Part shown: piece after piece, positions 1-9,346 of the stretch
Layout: each line of letters starts with the position of its first letter
Numbering within the stretch: position 1 is the stretch's first letter
NCBI GenBank assembly: GCA_016718135.1
Contig: JADKEF010000017.1
Span: 186,001 to 250,000, forward strand
DNA from: Acidobacteriota bacterium
Lineage (GTDB): Bacteria > Acidobacteriota > Blastocatellia > Pyrinomonadales > Pyrinomonadaceae
Direction of reading: 5' to 3'
Length of the DNA stretch: 64,000 nucleotides
Translations under genes and position numbers: made by a program
The notes under the pieces: model-generated
Databases searched by the model: none
What the model was told of the DNA's origin: nothing
The model's input: the letters and a program-made list of their open reading frames with translations, nothing else

Positions 1-52
1 GGGGCCCGGGGCGGGGGCGCGGCCCGCGCGGCGCGCCCCCCAGGGCCCTTTG
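1..52. other. G/C-only edge sequence
   Basis: The first 41 bases contain only G and C, with runs of G and C, and the first A is at position 42. The next several hundred bases have ordinary composition. No gene or regulatory element is recognisable here. Its position at the very edge of the window and the heavy indel damage just downstream suggest a contig-end artefact, but that is inference. Confidence 0.5.
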
Positions 53-94
53 GTCATTTTTCTCCCTTGTTTGTTTGTAGATCAGTCGTCGTCG

Positions 95-604
95 TCATCT
101 TTCCGTTTTTTGGCGGCGCGTTGTTTTGAGCTGTTGGTCCCTTACCGCGTGAACGCCCAGTTGATGGACGAGAATTCCGCCCTGATGTGCTGTGTTCATC
201 AGCAGCACAACACCTGAGCCGTAGAAGAGCAGAAAGGCCAGATTGAGCGGGATCAGTATTGCCCGCGAAAGCTCTTTCTTGAACAGCATCGGTGCAAACA
301 GGATCACACCAAATATCGCCGTCAGTGCCGTGAAGACCGTCCGCGTTGTCTCGGCAAGCTCTTCATGTTCTTCAGTACAGCCTCATTGTTGAGATGTCCG
401 GCGGTTCGCCACAGCCTCGCCGGTCAGACGGCGACGAAGGTTGCGATCGTACCGATGAGCATTAGAACAAATGCGGCGAGAAGGAAGGTTCGCCCGTTTT
501 TGGCATTAGCAGGCCGATGAGAATGATGATCAGGCCACGCCAGTGGCGATCGGAAATGAATGATTATTGGATGAAGGCCGTCCACTTGGAATTGGCGGAA
601 ACAT
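95..604 (-). CDS. DUF2231 family membrane protein, multiply frameshifted
   Basis: Pieces in all three minus frames join into one protein of about 165 residues. It starts at an ATG at 604 (MFPPIPS) after a GGAG ribosome site. Next comes DGLHPIIIHF, the HP-x4-F signature of DUF2231, then a hydrophobic helix (FLLAAFVLMLIGTIATFVAV), a TGEAV segment, and a conserved HEELAETTRTVFTALTAIFG stretch. The end is an intact run of membrane helices (ILFAPMLFKKEL, LAFLLFYGSGVVLLMNTAHQ). At least four single-base indels are needed. DUF2231 proteins are small predicted inner-membrane proteins of unknown function, sometimes linked to metal or redox biology. The reconstruction is mine and the exact indel positions are uncertain. 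Confidence 0.6.
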
Positions 605-698
605 TTTATTACTCCTTAGTGAAATAGCTGCGGGCGTTTTGTATTAGGGTATGAGGTATGACACCCGCAGCTTCCCCCTTGAAAAACTACCGAAAGGT

Positions 699-1395
699 CT
701 AGTTGATCGATTCAAACTTTTCTTTCGGGGTGAAATCGGGACACTTTGCAGATCGGCGTCCATGGTTGTGTAGCCGCAGGTCGAGCAGACAAAGAACGTC
801 GTCTTTCCGCCTTTCCAGTCGGCGGGGTTGCGAGGGCTTCGGCGTAGAGTTTGGCGTGCTCGCCCTCGGCCGTTTTGGCGAAATTGAAAGTTCTTAGTGC
901 TTCTTTGTTACCGCTGCTGCGGGCCTCGGCCAAGAACTCCGTATACATTTTGTCGCGTTCATAGGTCTCACCTTCAATCGCGCCTTTTAAGTTCTCGGCG
1001 GTTGTTTTGACCTCGGCAGCCTTGATGTCGGCCTTGGGTGTCCCGCCCATCTTCTTGATGACGTCGGCATGATTGTTTTTATGGATCTCTTCGGCACGAG
1101 CGGCGGCCCTGAAAAGACTGCCGACCTTGGTGTAGCCCTCGTCGTCAGCCTTCTTCGCAAACGCAAGGTATTTGGCGTTAGCATTGCTCTCACCGTCGAA
1201 AGCGGTCTGTAGATTCTCGAGGGTCTTGGTCGCCGGCATCTCGGCTTTTGAATCGGCTGGCTTCCTTGCTTCTACTATTCCGTTAGAGTGGCTGGCACAG
1301 TCGGTGAGAAAGACGACGGCTAGCAAACACGCCGAAGCGGCCGCAAAGAAACCAAATGTAAATTTATTGAAATGATTGACTGCCTGGTTGTTCAT
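699..1395 (-). CDS. Rubrerythrin (ferritin-like diiron plus rubredoxin-like domain)
   Basis: Residues about 55-190 form a ferritin-like four-helix bundle with the diiron carboxylate motifs of rubrerythrin: FDGESNANAKYLAFAKKA, RAAARAEEIHKNNHA, GAIEGETYERDKMY and AKTAEGEHAKLY. After a frameshift near 830 the DNA encodes the rubredoxin-like tail: TTFFVCSTCGYTTMDADLQ, then after another indel KCPDFTPKEKFESIN and a stop at 699. Rubrerythrins reduce hydrogen peroxide using the diiron site and an FeS4 centre. An N-terminal hydrophobic segment (residues 12-32) followed by a Cys suggests export or membrane anchoring, which is uncommon for this mostly cytoplasmic family. The tail must be repaired before use. 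Confidence 0.8.
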
Positions 1396-1581
1396 AGTTC
1401 TCCTTAGATCTTCCGGATGTGTCGGCGTTCTGAGACTATTGCAACGTTAAAGCCACGTAATGCGGGGTCGGTAAGTACAGGTAAATGTGGGGTTTAGGCG
1501 AGTTGATGAATGGAGCGGTCGGACTGGTGTCTGAATATTGATACAAACCCAAGGTCGGGCTGTCGTAATTTTACGACGTGA

Positions 1582-2926
1582 TCACTGCAACCGGTACTTT
1601 TTGATCTTGTAGGCGATATCGCTTCTCGAAATTCCGAGTCTCCGGGCTGCCTCAGCCTGCACACCGCCCGAATCCTGAACGGCATTTTGTATCAACCGGG
1701 ATTCGATCGAATCAAGGGTACCGGGAAGATCGCATTTGGAGGCAGAGTCTCAGCTGTGCTTACATCCAGATCCTAGGCGCCTTATTAGAAGCCAGAACAG
1801 GATCATCGCTCGAGATAACGTCGTCCGTTGCGGGGATGCAGGCTCGCTCGACGAGATTCCTGAGTTCACGAACATTACCGGGAACGAGTAGGACATTAGC
1901 TTAGAATTGCTTCAGGATTGATGGTTCTTGGGCGACTTTGGGCTCGCGAGATACCTGTTTGATAAATCGCGAGAACAGGGATATCTTCCTGCGGTTTCTA
2001 AGCGGCGGTATATCGATCGGCACAACGCGAGGCGATAATAAAGGTCTTCACGAAAAGGCCCTCTGCTACTCGCTCCTGCAAATTTCTATGAGTTGCCACG
2101 ATAACGCGTCTACCGTTCGCGGGCTGTTCACCCACCCGGGAGGAACTGTCCATCGGTCAAAACACGGAGAAGTTTTGCTTGCAGGCCGAGCGACATCTCT
2201 CCGGCCTCGTCAAGAAAAAGCGTTCCGTGATTGGCAGCCTCAAATAGTCCTTGCCGCGGTTTGTCCGCTCCGGTGAACGAGCCTTTTTCATGGCCAAACA
2301 GCTCAGATTCGAGCAGGTGTTCAGATACGGCTGCACAATTGACGGCGAGAAAGGTTGTTTTCGAACGGATGCTGCCTTTGTGGATCGCCCTGGCGACAAG
2401 TTCCTTTCCGGTGCCCGTTTCGCCGGTGATCAGAACGGTCGCATTCGTAGGGGCGACCTTTGCGATCGTTTCCTTTAAGTGCAATGGCCGAGCTTACGCC
2501 CAGAATCTCTTCAGCAAATGCGAATCGTTTGGCTTCCTCACGTAAGACCTCGTTCTCACGAAGCAACTGTGTTCGTTCGGTCGCACGCTTCGCGACGGCA
2601 GTGACCACCTCCGGAACGAATGGCTTTGAGATAAAATCAAACGCTCCAGCCTGCATCGCCTCGACAGCCAACTCGACCGTGGCAAGTGCGGTCAGGATCA
2701 CGACCGGCAGAGTCGGTTCATTTTCGCGACAGAATTTGAGCACGTCAAAACCGTCGCCATCGGGCATCTTCTTGTCTGAGATAACAAGGTCGAATGGCTC
2801 GGTCGCAAGCATCGAAAGGGCCGTCGTAACGCCGCTCGCTTCTGAGACAGTATGGCCGGCTTCCTGCAGGATCAATGTCAGGATCCGCCGCATGTTCTGC
2901 TCATCATCAATGATCAATTCGTGCCA
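1582..2926 (-). CDS. NtrC-family sigma-54-dependent response regulator, frameshifted
   Basis: Three domains appear in order. The first is a receiver: MARI, an indel, LIIDDEQNMRRIL, phospho-acceptor region DLVISDKKMPDGDG, and ILTALAT. The second is an AAA+ sigma-54 interaction domain with Walker A GETGTGKE, the GAFTGA loop as GSFTGA, and Walker B GTLFLDEAGEMS. The third is a C-terminal Fis-type helix-turn-helix (EAARRLGISRSDIAYKIKK). The reading frame is broken near 2914, near 2480, after about 2128 and in the region 1740-2100. It lies 12 nt downstream of the histidine kinase, so the two form a two-component pair that would activate sigma-54 promoters. Its target genes cannot be read from the sequence. 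Confidence 0.8.
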
Positions 2927-2938
2927 TTATCACGCCAC

Positions 2939-4150
2939 TTAAAACCTGATCTCAAACCTCACCTTACCATTTCGTTCGCCCGAGAAATACGTCTCCGCCA
3001 TGAGCCCTCGCAATATTTCTAACGATTGAGGCCCGGAGTCCGGTGCCCTTTTCCCCGTTCGTAGGAGCTCAAATATTCTCGGTGCGATGTCTTCCGGGAT
3101 GGAGCTGCCTTCATTCTCCAGATAGATTATCGATCCGCTCCTTCTTTCAGTGCTCCCAAGAATATCTTTCCGTTTGGTGACGCGGCGTTTAGAGCGTTGG
3201 TGAGCAGATTGAGAAGGCCTCTGCATGGGCGACTCATCCATCATGAATGACAACTCCGGGTCGCATTGCCTCTAGGTTAGGGCCTTTCTCGCCAGCCGTG
3301 CCCTAGCGAGACTGGCGATGTAGTCAAGTTTGGTTTACCAAAACCGGTTTTCAGATCCGGTTCCTTGGTCTTCGCGAACGCGGAAATCGGTTGTCAGGGT
3401 CTCCAGCCGCTTGGCCTCTTCCGTGGCAATGTTGAACATTTCGAGCCTGATCGCGATCCGGGCTCGTGTTTCTCAGCCATTTTAGCGGGCTCGCGATCAT
3501 CGTAACCGGATTGCGAACTCGTGGGCTATGGCACTCGACAATTGGCCGACGGGCCAGCTTCTCCTCGGCGACAAGCTTTTCCTGTAAGACGCAGATCTTC
3601 AGACTCTGTCCAAACTTTTCCTCTTCTCTGCGAAGACTGCCGCGAGCAGCCCACACATCGCAACGACGAGAAGATAAGGACGCCGTTGCCGCCTCGAAAA
3701 ATTCCTGACGTCTATCGGAGGATTTGCCTAAAAGAAAGCCAAACTTCCGAAGAAAGTCAGAACGATGGTGACCGCGGGTGACAGTGAGAGTACAGCCAAA
3801 CTAAATCGATACGCAGCCGAAAGGATCGGGATGATCATCAGCACCGAATAGTGGCTGTCCGCCGTCCCGCCCGCGATCGGGGCGGAAAGGCGAACGAGAT
3901 ATTGGCGCAATTGAGAAGAAGATGTGAACATTCACACAGGACAAGGGGAATCTAATTTGCAATCGCTGTATCCAAAGCAACTCTACAATCAATACGATGA
4001 ACCGAGTTGCGAGTATAGCAAGCAAGAGAGCGACGGCCTTCCGAGCAACGAAATAAAGCAGATATGTACACAAAACAAGGCCGCGAGAACCGCGGTGTTC
4101 AATAATATCAGCACCGTCTCCTGGTTTTTATACGTCTTGATCTTCGTCAT
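2939..4150 (-). CDS. Membrane sensor histidine kinase, heavily frameshifted
   Basis: Fragments in different minus frames reconstruct a kinase. It begins with hydrophobic helices (TVLILLNTAVLAALFCVHIC; AVALLLAILATRFIVLIVEL; HYSVLMIIPILSAAYRFSLA). An H-box follows (LSSAIAHE, then VRNPVTMIASPL), then a dimerisation helix (EEAKRLETLTTDF). The ATPase region is partial: IIYLENEGSSIPEDIAPRIF and GKRAPDSG. The stop is at 2939, 12 nt before the response regulator. At least five indels are needed. The start at 4150 is a guess, because ORF sequence continues upstream to about 4384. Topology resembles NtrB/HydH-like kinases with an integral membrane sensor. The signal sensed is unknown. Confidence 0.6.
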
Positions 4151-4454
4151 TTGTCGATGGCCTACGAGTGAGGGATAAAGCAATTGTAATGCCGCACGAA
4201 GTAGAAAAGGGTCAGACAGGTAATTTGCAGCCTTCTGAGCAGAGAATTGCACGTCGGACGCCGTTCTACGATCGCTAATTTGCCGACGGATCGGGATCGG
4301 TTGGCCGAGCGTAGAAGGGAACGCCTTCTCCGATAGGCTGAGTATAAACGACAAATATCTCCAGTTGCCAACGTCCAACTCCATCGCGCGATCCTGTATT
4401 TCGCCTGCAGCAGGGCTTGCCGGAGTGTTTGAGACGGTCAGGTCTTTAAGTAAA

Positions 4455-4486
4455 AAAAAGGAAGCCTTGATGCGGCTTCCTTTTTG
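4455..4486. terminator. Rho-independent terminator, bidirectional
   Basis: A 12-bp stem pairs 4455-4466 with 4474-4485 around a 7-nt loop. It is built on AAGGAAGCC and GGCTTCCTT, with A-rich and T-rich flanks so it can work on both strands. It lies between the kinase region and the lmo0937-type gene. Confidence 0.8.
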
Positions 4487-4507
4487 TCTGAGATAGGGCT
4501 ATAAGCC

Positions 4508-4648
4508 TCAGTTCTTCCCGCTGAGGAGCTGTACAGCTAACACAACCACAGCAACGATAAGCGAATGTGTATCAGATTGCCGACGGCGGCTCCGCGATGC
4601 CAAATCCCGCCCACAGTACCAGTAAAATTATAATTATTGTCAAAGCAT
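4508..4648 (-). CDS. lmo0937-type small membrane protein, frameshifted
   Basis: A strong GGAGATCACC ribosome site precedes an ATG at 4648. After the indels are repaired the peptide runs LTIIIILLVLWAGFGI, a short Gly-rich turn (HRGAAVGNLIHI), then LIVAVVVLAVQLLSGKN and a stop at 4508. The two-helix, roughly 47-residue layout ending in a basic tail matches the lmo0937/DUF5670 type of small membrane proteins, which are widespread and of unknown function. Two single-base indels break it, one right after the start and one in the loop. The terminator at 4455-4486 directly follows its stop. Confidence 0.55.
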
Positions 4649-4901
4649 GGTGATCTCCTTATCCGTCTCGATGGCTGGCAACCGAGGTCTTCTTTACTTG
4701 TAAAAAAACGTCCAGCCCTAAGGTTCATTTTGAATTCTGTCCCCTAAGTAAAATAATTCAAACGGCTTTTGCCCAAACATGGCTTACATCTATTTCTGCC
4801 AGTTTATACAAGCTACCGTTCTCACGATCGAGCGAATGTGCTGACGCCAAAGCGTAAATAAATCTGAAGGTACAGGTGGCCAGCGTGGAAAGATCAACAT
4901 A

Positions 4902-4939
4902 GAAATGGGGTCAGAATTGGGAAAAGAAATGGGGTCAGA
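4902..4939. repeat. Two direct copies of GAAATGGGGTCAGA
   Basis: The 14-mer GAAATGGGGTCAGA occurs at 4902-4915 and 4926-4939, 24 nt apart, in DNA with no convincing gene. I have seen such GGGGTCAGA motifs near REP-associated transposases in other genomes, but no transposase gene is visible here. Confidence 0.6.
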
Positions 4940-5640
4940 CATTTAATTCGTAGCAGAGCGGGGCTTAGCCCTCGAAGATATAGGAGAGGGCGTTCCGGAA
5001 AGGCACCTCTCACCGGGGCGGCGAAGCCGAAAAATTCTGAGGGGCTTGCCCTCACGGTGAGCGATGAGGCTGGCCCTCACCTTAGAGTCGAAAAACTTAT
5101 CCGAGGCTATGCCTCCCTTTCGCTGTGCGGAGATTTAAGATCAAGGTTTGGATACCTTCTTAGTTCCAAGATACCGCGAAGAGCAATCTACCAAACTCGT
5201 CTCCGATTGGAATGACGATTCGCCGATAACGTCACATTCCGCCGATAATGTAACAAAATGCCGCTATCGCCGTTATCGGGAGCGGATCGAGGCATCGACA
5301 TCATCATCGATAGGCTCATCGGGGCGATCATACTTCGCTACTTCGCGGCGCATCGGATGGGTTGATCAGAGAGATCAAAGGTCGGGAATGGCGGTTCGGA
5401 GATGTGCCGAAACGGTTCGGAGTTTTGGGGCCTGACCGACCAAAAGAACGACATTCCTAATTCTGAACTCATTGCCGCAACCGCATCCGTCGCTGCCGGG
5501 GATCGGTGCCAGTGTGCTCTACCATACATACATCCCGTCAATAACGGCTCATACTTACGCTAGATTCCCGTTTGGCCAGCCTTTGGCGTTGCCATTCTTA
5601 CTTTCCCCAAGAATGGCGTTGGGATCGCACTTAGTACTTT
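4940..5640. other. Intergenic region without a supported gene
   Basis: About 700 bases hold no ORF with recognisable homology. A 7-bp inverted repeat (CTCACCG with CGGTGAG) sits around 5011-5062. Part of the stretch is a 19-bp tandem repeat, listed separately. An open frame at 5148-5435 runs through that repeat, is rich in Ser and Arg, and is not credible as a gene. Short fragments between about 5290 and 5480 could be relics of a gene, but I cannot name one. Confidence 0.5.
5213..5280 (-). repeat. 19-bp tandem repeat family, copy 1
   Basis: Read on the minus strand, two adjacent 19-bp units are ATTATCGGCGGAATGTGAC and GTTATCGGCGAATCGTCAT. They are preceded by a degenerate part containing CGGCGATAGCGGC and TTGTTAC. 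The same unit and the same neighbouring words recur at 28527-28620 on the plus strand, so this is a dispersed repeat family. Confidence 0.75.
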
Positions 5641-5659
5641 TACTCAGAGAGGCATAAAT

Positions 5660-6064
5660 ATGATCAACGAAACAAACAAATGTGCACATAACGTAACGAA
5701 TAACCTTACATACTTACTGATCGGCGGCGGGATCGGGGCCGGGCTGGCGTTGCTTTTTGCTCCTAAGGCGGGCAGCGAGCTGCGTACGAATATCGCCGAT
5801 GTGACCCGCAAGGGCTACGACGCGACAGTTGAAAAAGCCAGCGATCTAAAGGCTAAATCGACGGAACTCGTTGAGGTAGCAAAAGAAAAGGCGTCGGCTG
5901 TGTACGATTTCGCATCGAATACGCTGAACACCGGCCTTGACGCTGCCGAGGAAGTGGTAAACGCCACCTCAACAGCAGTCGCCGACGGTCTGGATAGCCT
6001 ACAGAACGAATCGACCCGTCAAAACAAACAAATTAACGGCCGCAGAGGAACCGCGATCGTTTAG
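5660..6064 (+). CDS. YtxH domain-containing protein
   Basis: A 134-residue protein. Residues about 16-35 form a glycine-rich transmembrane helix (TYLLIGGGIGAGLALLFAPK) followed by GSELR, the hallmark of YtxH. Residues 45-115 are a long amphipathic, Lys/Ala/Glu-rich helix with a DATVEKASDLKAKSTELVEV-type pattern resembling LEA and coiled-coil stress proteins. YtxH proteins are general-stress, membrane-anchored proteins of unknown mechanism. The ATG at 5660 follows an AGAGAGG sequence at suitable spacing. It is a single gene, 76 nt upstream of the large secreted protein. A 5-bp hairpin (6089-6101) in that gap may weakly attenuate read-through. Confidence 0.85.
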   Translation: MINETNKCAHNVTNNLTYLLIGGGIGAGLALLFAPKAGSELRTNIADVTRKGYDATVEKASDLKAKSTELVEVAKEKASAVYDFASNTLNTGLDAAEEVVNATSTAVADGLDSLQNESTRQNKQINGRRGTAIV

Positions 6065-6140
6065 TTCCCCGGAGAATCTGAAGGATAGACTCCGCGGGAG
6101 TGGTCTACACTCTCCCCCCAAATATCCCGGAGGATTTCAT

Positions 6141-8069
6141 ATGAATAGATACATAAAACAAGTTACATTTTTAGCACTTATAGCTACATTCGCGTTCGTC
6201 ACGAGCGCGAATGCACAGGTGCGGGCATACCGCGTTTCAGATCGAACGGTTCAGACACTTCTAACCCGGATCGAGAACCGTACCAATACATTTAAGGATC
6301 AGATCGACCGCGCTCTCGACAATAGCAATTTTGACGGAACTCCGCAGGAAGATTCGATAAACACGCTCATCTCGAACTTTGAGAACTCGACCGACAGGTT
6401 GAAGGACAATTTTTCGTCAAATCGTTCGTCCGCGAATGATGTTCAGGAAGTGCTTCAGCGTGCGGCATTCATCAATAGCTTCATGCGAAGTAATCGCCTG
6501 AACACTACTGTCCAAAGAACCTGGACATCGATCCGTACAGATCTGAACACGCTCGCCGGCTACTACCGCGTCAGTGCAAACTGGAACGCGCCGGTGATCA
6601 CACAGCAGAACGTCTATATCGGCACCGATACGCAGGTGAGAAACCTTTTCACCTCGATCGAGAGCCGCACGAATAACTTCAAACGCCAGATCAGCCGTAA
6701 TCTGAACAACAGCAACATCGATGGCACTAATCGTGAAGATTCGATCAACACGATGGTCTCGAATTTTGAGCAGGCGACCAACCGTTTGAAAAGCAACTTC
6801 TCGTCAAGGCGTTCGACAGCGAGCGATGTGCAGGAAGTTTTGAATCGAGCCGTTCCGATCAATACCTTTGTGGCGAACAATAACCTTTCGAATCAGGCGG
6901 AAAGCTCTTGGAATCAGATTAGGACCGATCTGAACACACTCGCGGGATACTACCGCGTCAGTTCGAACTGGAACAACAATCCGGGCGGCGGACAGTGGGG
7001 AAATGGCGGCAATTTCGATACCCGCCTGACGGGAACCTACCGTCTCAACGTCGCACAGAGCGACAACGTGACGACAATGGTCGATCGTGCGATCGTCAAC
7101 GCCCAGTATCAGACGAATACACGCGACCGTATGAGAACCAATCTCGAACGACGCCTGCGTTCGCCTGAGACGCTGACGTTTGAAAAACGCGGCCAGATGA
7201 TCACGATGTCTTCGTCTAATGCACAGAGCGTTGAGCTCACCGCAGACGGCGTCGCTAGAACTGAGACTTCGCCAAACGGCCGCAGCGTAACGACGACCGT
7301 TGCTGCAAATAACCGCGAACTCACGATCAATTACGACGGCGACCGGACGAATGACTTTTATCTCACGTTTACACCGGCAAACAACGGCCAGCTACGTGTG
7401 ACGCGTCGGGTCTATCTTGAGAACAACGCTCAGACGATCACAGTCTCGAGCGTCTACGACAAGACGAGCCAGATGGCGGAATGGAACAACAACACCAATC
7501 CACCGATCTACAACGGCGGTTCGACGAGCGGCTTTATCGTCCCTAATAACACAAACCTTACAGCGACTCTCGACACGCCGCTCTCGACAAAGAATGTGCG
7601 TGATGGCGAGCGTTTTACGATGACGGTTGACGCACCTTCGCAGTACAACGGTGCGATCATCGTAGGCACTGTGGACGGCGAGCGTTCGGGTGTAGTTTCA
7701 GGACGTGCGACGATGTCGCTGAACTTCCAGACCATTCGAATGCGTGACGGCAGAACTTACACATTTGCGGGTATCGTCGAACAGGTTCGCGAGACCAACG
7801 GCAACGTCATCAATGTCAATAACGAAGGTGCCATCCGCGACCGCAGCCAGACGACCACGACCGCATCACGTGCGGGCGTCGGTGCAGTTCTCGGTGCGAT
7901 CATCGGAGCAATTGCCGGCGGCGGCAGCGGTGCTGCGATCGGTGCCGGAGTCGGAGCTGGTGCAGGTGCCGGAACCGTTGTGCTACAGGGCCGGGATAAC
8001 CTCGAGCTTGCGAGAGGTTCGCAGTTCACGCTAACAGCGACTGCTCCAGCGAATATGAGCATTCGTTAA
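6141..8069 (+). CDS. Large exported protein with duplicated domain and glycine-zipper tail
   Basis: A 642-residue protein. A signal peptide ends near residue 26 (TSANAQ). Two tandem copies of a domain of about 115 residues follow, at roughly 35-149 and 162-277. Both carry NRTNTF or SRTNNF, EDSINT, NDVQEVL or SDVQEVL, and end RTDLNTLAGYYRVS. A beta-rich central region (300-560) starts LTGTYRLN. Residues 575-612 form a glycine zipper (GAVLGAIIGAIAGGGSGAAI) as in YmgG/YMGG proteins of the outer membrane. Function is unknown; an envelope-associated structural role is inference. A GGAGG ribosome site precedes the ATG at 6141. A strong terminator follows the stop. Confidence 0.8.
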   Translation: MNRYIKQVTFLALIATFAFVTSANAQVRAYRVSDRTVQTLLTRIENRTNTFKDQIDRALDNSNFDGTPQEDSINTLISNFENSTDRLKDNFSSNRSSANDVQEVLQRAAFINSFMRSNRLNTTVQRTWTSIRTDLNTLAGYYRVSANWNAPVITQQNVYIGTDTQVRNLFTSIESRTNNFKRQISRNLNNSNIDGTNREDSINTMVSNFEQATNRLKSNFSSRRSTASDVQEVLNRAVPINTFVANNNLSNQAESSWNQIRTDLNTLAGYYRVSSNWNNNPGGGQWGNGGNFDTRLTGTYRLNVAQSDNVTTMVDRAIVNAQYQTNTRDRMRTNLERRLRSPETLTFEKRGQMITMSSSNAQSVELTADGVARTETSPNGRSVTTTVAANNRELTINYDGDRTNDFYLTFTPANNGQLRVTRRVYLENNAQTITVSSVYDKTSQMAEWNNNTNPPIYNGGSTSGFIVPNNTNLTATLDTPLSTKNVRDGERFTMTVDAPSQYNGAIIVGTVDGERSGVVSGRATMSLNFQTIRMRDGRTYTFAGIVEQVRETNGNVINVNNEGAIRDRSQTTTTASRAGVGAVLGAIIGAIAGGGSGAAIGAGVGAGAGAGTVVLQGRDNLELARGSQFTLTATAPANMSIR

Positions 8070-8094
8070 GTTTCCCCACTCCCACGGGAATACC

Positions 8095-8134
8095 ATCGGT
8101 CGTCTGCCCTAACAAGCAGGCGGCCGATTTTTTT
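8095..8134 (+). terminator. Rho-independent terminator
   Basis: A 13-bp stem with two G-U pairs joins 8095-8107 and 8116-8128 around an 8-nt loop, followed by six T. It lies 26 nt after the stop of the 642-residue protein. Confidence 0.85.
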
Positions 8135-8172
8135 CTTTACTATTGACGGTTCACGTTCTAACATTCTCGAGC

Positions 8173-8487
8173 ATGACCGCAGATGAATTTCGTGAGATCG
8201 CACTTGGCTTTCCTGACACCGAGGAACGCTCGCACATGCAGCACCCCGACTTTCGAGTTTCCGGCAAGATCTTTGCGACCCTTGGCCCCGACGAGACTTG
8301 GGGAATGGCAAAACTAACGCCAACACAGCAACAGGATTTTCTGCGGATCGCTCCTGCTTTCAAACCAGCTTCCGGTAAATGGGGCGAAGGCGGGGCGACG
8401 ATCATCACGCTCGCCGACGCAGACGAATCGGATGTCCGCTCGGCCCGGTCACTGGCTTGGAACAAAGTTGCGAATCAGGCAAAATAG
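8173..8487 (+). CDS. MmcQ/YjbR family protein
   Basis: A 104-residue protein. It opens with MTADEFREIALGFPDTEE, the typical start of the MmcQ/YjbR (DUF1801-like, DNA-binding-fold) family. It continues with HPDFRVSGKIFATLG, then WGMAKLTP and a closing helix with SARSLAWNKVA. These small alpha/beta proteins have a CyaY-like or double-wing fold and no firmly assigned role. The frame is open from a TTG at 8143, but the ATG at 8173 fits the family start exactly. The next gene begins 15 nt after its stop, so the two probably share a transcript. Confidence 0.85.
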   Translation: MTADEFREIALGFPDTEERSHMQHPDFRVSGKIFATLGPDETWGMAKLTPTQQQDFLRIAPAFKPASGKWGEGGATIITLADADESDVRSARSLAWNKVANQAK

Positions 8488-8502
8488 GCGACAGGAATCG
8501 CT

Positions 8503-9336
8503 ATGAAAATGATCACCAAGACATCTATTCTTTTCGCCACCATCTTGCTGTCGACCGCAACGCTCGCCGGTGCACAGACATTTGGCAAACCAACGCCGGC
8601 ACCGACGCCAGCTAGAGCCGTTGGCAAACATCCGCTCGACAAAGGCGATTTCAAGGTCGGTTTCTCGCCCAAGACAAAGCGGCAGAATCCGAAAAAGGAC
8701 ATGCCAAAGGATGAGAAGGCCACGTTTCAGGAGATCGCGACCGAGCTTAACAGCTTCCTCGCCCTGCCGCGTGACGTCTATCTGAATCTCGACACATGTG
8801 ACGAGCCGAACGCTTTCTATTCGTCCGAGACGTCCGAGATCACGATCTGCTACGAGCTGATCGAGCAATATGAGGAAGATTTTAAGACCATCGAAAAGTC
8901 GCAGAAAAAGGTGGATGAGATGGTCGAGGACACGCTTGTGCAGACGCTGTTTCACGAACTCGGCCATTGCCTGATAGATGTCTGGGAGCTGCCCGCGACC
9001 GGCCGCGAAGAAGACGCTGTTGACCAACTCGCGACGATCTTGCTGCTCGACGGTTCGCCGGAAGGCAGCCGAAGTGCGATCAACGCCGCTCGCCAGTTTG
9101 AGATCGCTTCCCGCGACGAGCACGCCGATGATATGCTCTTCTGGGATGAGCATTCATTCAGTAAAACGCGATTCTACGACATGCTCTGCCTTGTTTACGG
9201 CAGCAATCCAAAACTAAATAAGAACCTCGTCGGCCCAAACCGCCTTCCCGTCGATCGAGCGGAACGCTGCTCAGAAGAATTCAAACGCGCCGAACGCTCA
9301 TGGCTAAAGCTTCTGGCTCCGTATGTGATCGAATAG
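8503..9336 (+). CDS. DUF4344 family putative metallopeptidase, exported
   Basis: A 277-residue protein with a signal peptide (residues 1-24, ending LAGAQ) and a Pro/Ala-rich linker. The catalytic zinc motif HELGH is at residues 151-155 within TLFHELGHCLIDVWELP. The downstream EEDAVDQLATILLLDG segment supplies the expected third-ligand region, and HADDMLFWDEHS is conserved in DUF4344. Two Cys pairs (TCDEPNAFY and ITICYEL) suggest disulfides, fitting an exported enzyme. The family is a predicted gluzincin-like zinc peptidase whose substrates are unknown. It is probably cotranscribed with the upstream MmcQ-like gene and converges on the DUF3703 gene. Confidence 0.85.
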   Translation: MKMITKTSILFATILLSTATLAGAQTFGKPTPAPTPARAVGKHPLDKGDFKVGFSPKTKRQNPKKDMPKDEKATFQEIATELNSFLALPRDVYLNLDTCDEPNAFYSSETSEITICYELIEQYEEDFKTIEKSQKKVDEMVEDTLVQTLFHELGHCLIDVWELPATGREEDAVDQLATILLLDGSPEGSRSAINAARQFEIASRDEHADDMLFWDEHSFSKTRFYDMLCLVYGSNPKLNKNLVGPNRLPVDRAERCSEEFKRAERSWLKLLAPYVIE

Positions 9337-9346
9337 CCAGACCACG

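Noticed and set aside
5148..5435. 95-codon ORF
   Set aside because: It runs through the 19-bp repeat array, is Ser/Arg-rich and lacks any recognisable domain or ribosome site.
8143..8172. TTG start and possible -35/-10 boxes upstream of the MmcQ-like gene
   Set aside because: TTGACG and TAACAT are only 10 nt apart, too close for a promoter. The ATG at 8173 fits the family start better than the TTG at 8143.
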